5,475 bases of DNA from Deltaproteobacteria bacterium. Lineage in GTDB: Bacteria; Desulfobacterota; Syntrophorhabdia; Syntrophorhabdales; Syntrophorhabdaceae. The stretch is taken from positions 1 through 5,475 of the forward strand of contig DNYO01000125.1 of NCBI GenBank assembly GCA_003506795.1. Direction: 5' to 3'. Shown here piece after piece: positions 5,154 through 5,475 of this stretch (position 1 is the stretch's first letter; every line of letters begins with the position of its first letter). Under the pieces are notes generated by a model. The model was not told where the DNA came from, did not search any database, and was given only the letters and a program-made list of their open reading frames with translations. A program made the translations under genes and the position numbers.

Positions 5154-5475
5154 ACCCTGCCCGCTTTCTCTCCTGGGCGACGAACTCGAACGGCTCCACC
5201 GAATACGCGGCCAGGTCCTCGCGCCGGAACACCACCAGGCTCATGGGCGGGACCGGAAGCTCCCTCCAACCCTTTTCCTCCGCCAGCACGGCGTACAGAT
5301 ACGCGGGGTCCGATGCGTAGAGGACCGCCTTGCGGCGGGGATGCCAGCGCAGTTCCAGCGGCCTGTTCCCCTTGAGCACGAAAATGGTGCCCGGATCGGT
5401 CCGGCAGGCGATAACGGCTGTGATCTGCCCACGGCAGCGCCGGAGCCGGGTCTTGAACCGCTCGATATCCATGGC
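5152..5475 (-). CDS. Probable class II glutamine amidotransferase, C-terminal part only
   Basis: The frame is open from the right edge to a TGA at 5152-5154, giving 107 residues of a protein whose N-terminus lies outside the window; the ATG at 5470-5472 is probably an internal methionine. The pattern TDPGTIFVLKGNRPLELRW, then AVLYASDPAYLYAVLAEEKGW and PPMSLVVFRRED, resembles the C-terminal half of Ntn-type (GATase_4/6-like) class II glutamine amidotransferase domains, in which a DPG-turn, a KG-PL-L strand and an ASD-L helix follow one another. These enzymes release ammonia from glutamine using an N-terminal cysteine, which would lie beyond the window and cannot be checked. The acceptor substrate is unknown. 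Only the T of the stop codon lies outside the ATTGCGGATT repeat, so the original C-terminus may have been different. A GGCT-like remnant follows on the same strand beyond the four-helix-bundle cassette. Confidence 0.7.
   Translation of the reverse strand, partial: AMDIERFKTRLRRCRGQITAVIACRTDPGTIFVLKGNRPLELRWHPRRKAVLYASDPAYLYAVLAEEKGWRELPVPPMSLVVFRREDLAAYSVEPFEFVAQERKRAG

Overview
The window is a bacterial accessory-island boundary of moderate GC content. No gene in it fixes the taxon. The four-helix-bundle gene with ATTGCGGATT-type repeats is a pattern I associate with several Gram-negative environmental phyla (an impression from memory, not a search), so I give no species call.

Left three quarters (1-4433, all minus strand): the front end of a BREX phage-defence operon. 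A vegetative-type promoter (about 4405-4433) precedes a leader with two abutting 13-bp palindromes (4353-4378). The genes then follow in order: a 73-residue helix-turn-helix protein, brxA (DUF1819 family), brxB (DUF1788 family) and the first 888 codons of brxC, the large P-loop ATPase. HTH/brxA and brxA/brxB overlap by 8 and 17 bases, and brxB/brxC are 16 bases apart, so the genes look translationally coupled. The left edge cuts brxC. The methyltransferase (pglX), the alkaline-phosphatase-like pglZ and the effector or helicase genes that would settle the BREX subtype must lie beyond base 1 if the locus is complete. The order brxA-brxB-brxC fits types 1, 5 and 6.

Right quarter (4511-5475): a rearranged chromosomal segment. 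The C-terminal 107 residues of a probable class II glutamine amidotransferase enter from the right edge on the minus strand. About 510 bases further along on the same strand lies a 43-codon tail that resembles the C-terminus of an AIG2/gamma-glutamylcyclotransferase-like protein, without its N-terminus. Between them, on the opposite strand, sits a compact cassette (4646-5153): a four-helix-bundle (23S rRNA intervening-sequence-protein family) gene flanked on both sides by inverted copies of GATTGCGGATT. The repeats overlap the stop codons of both the four-helix-bundle gene and the amidotransferase gene. I infer that the cassette was inserted or exchanged between two once-adjacent genes and destroyed the second.

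The known system is BREX. The less explained parts are the small HTH gene that heads the BREX operon with its palindromic leader, and the repeat-bounded four-helix-bundle cassette.
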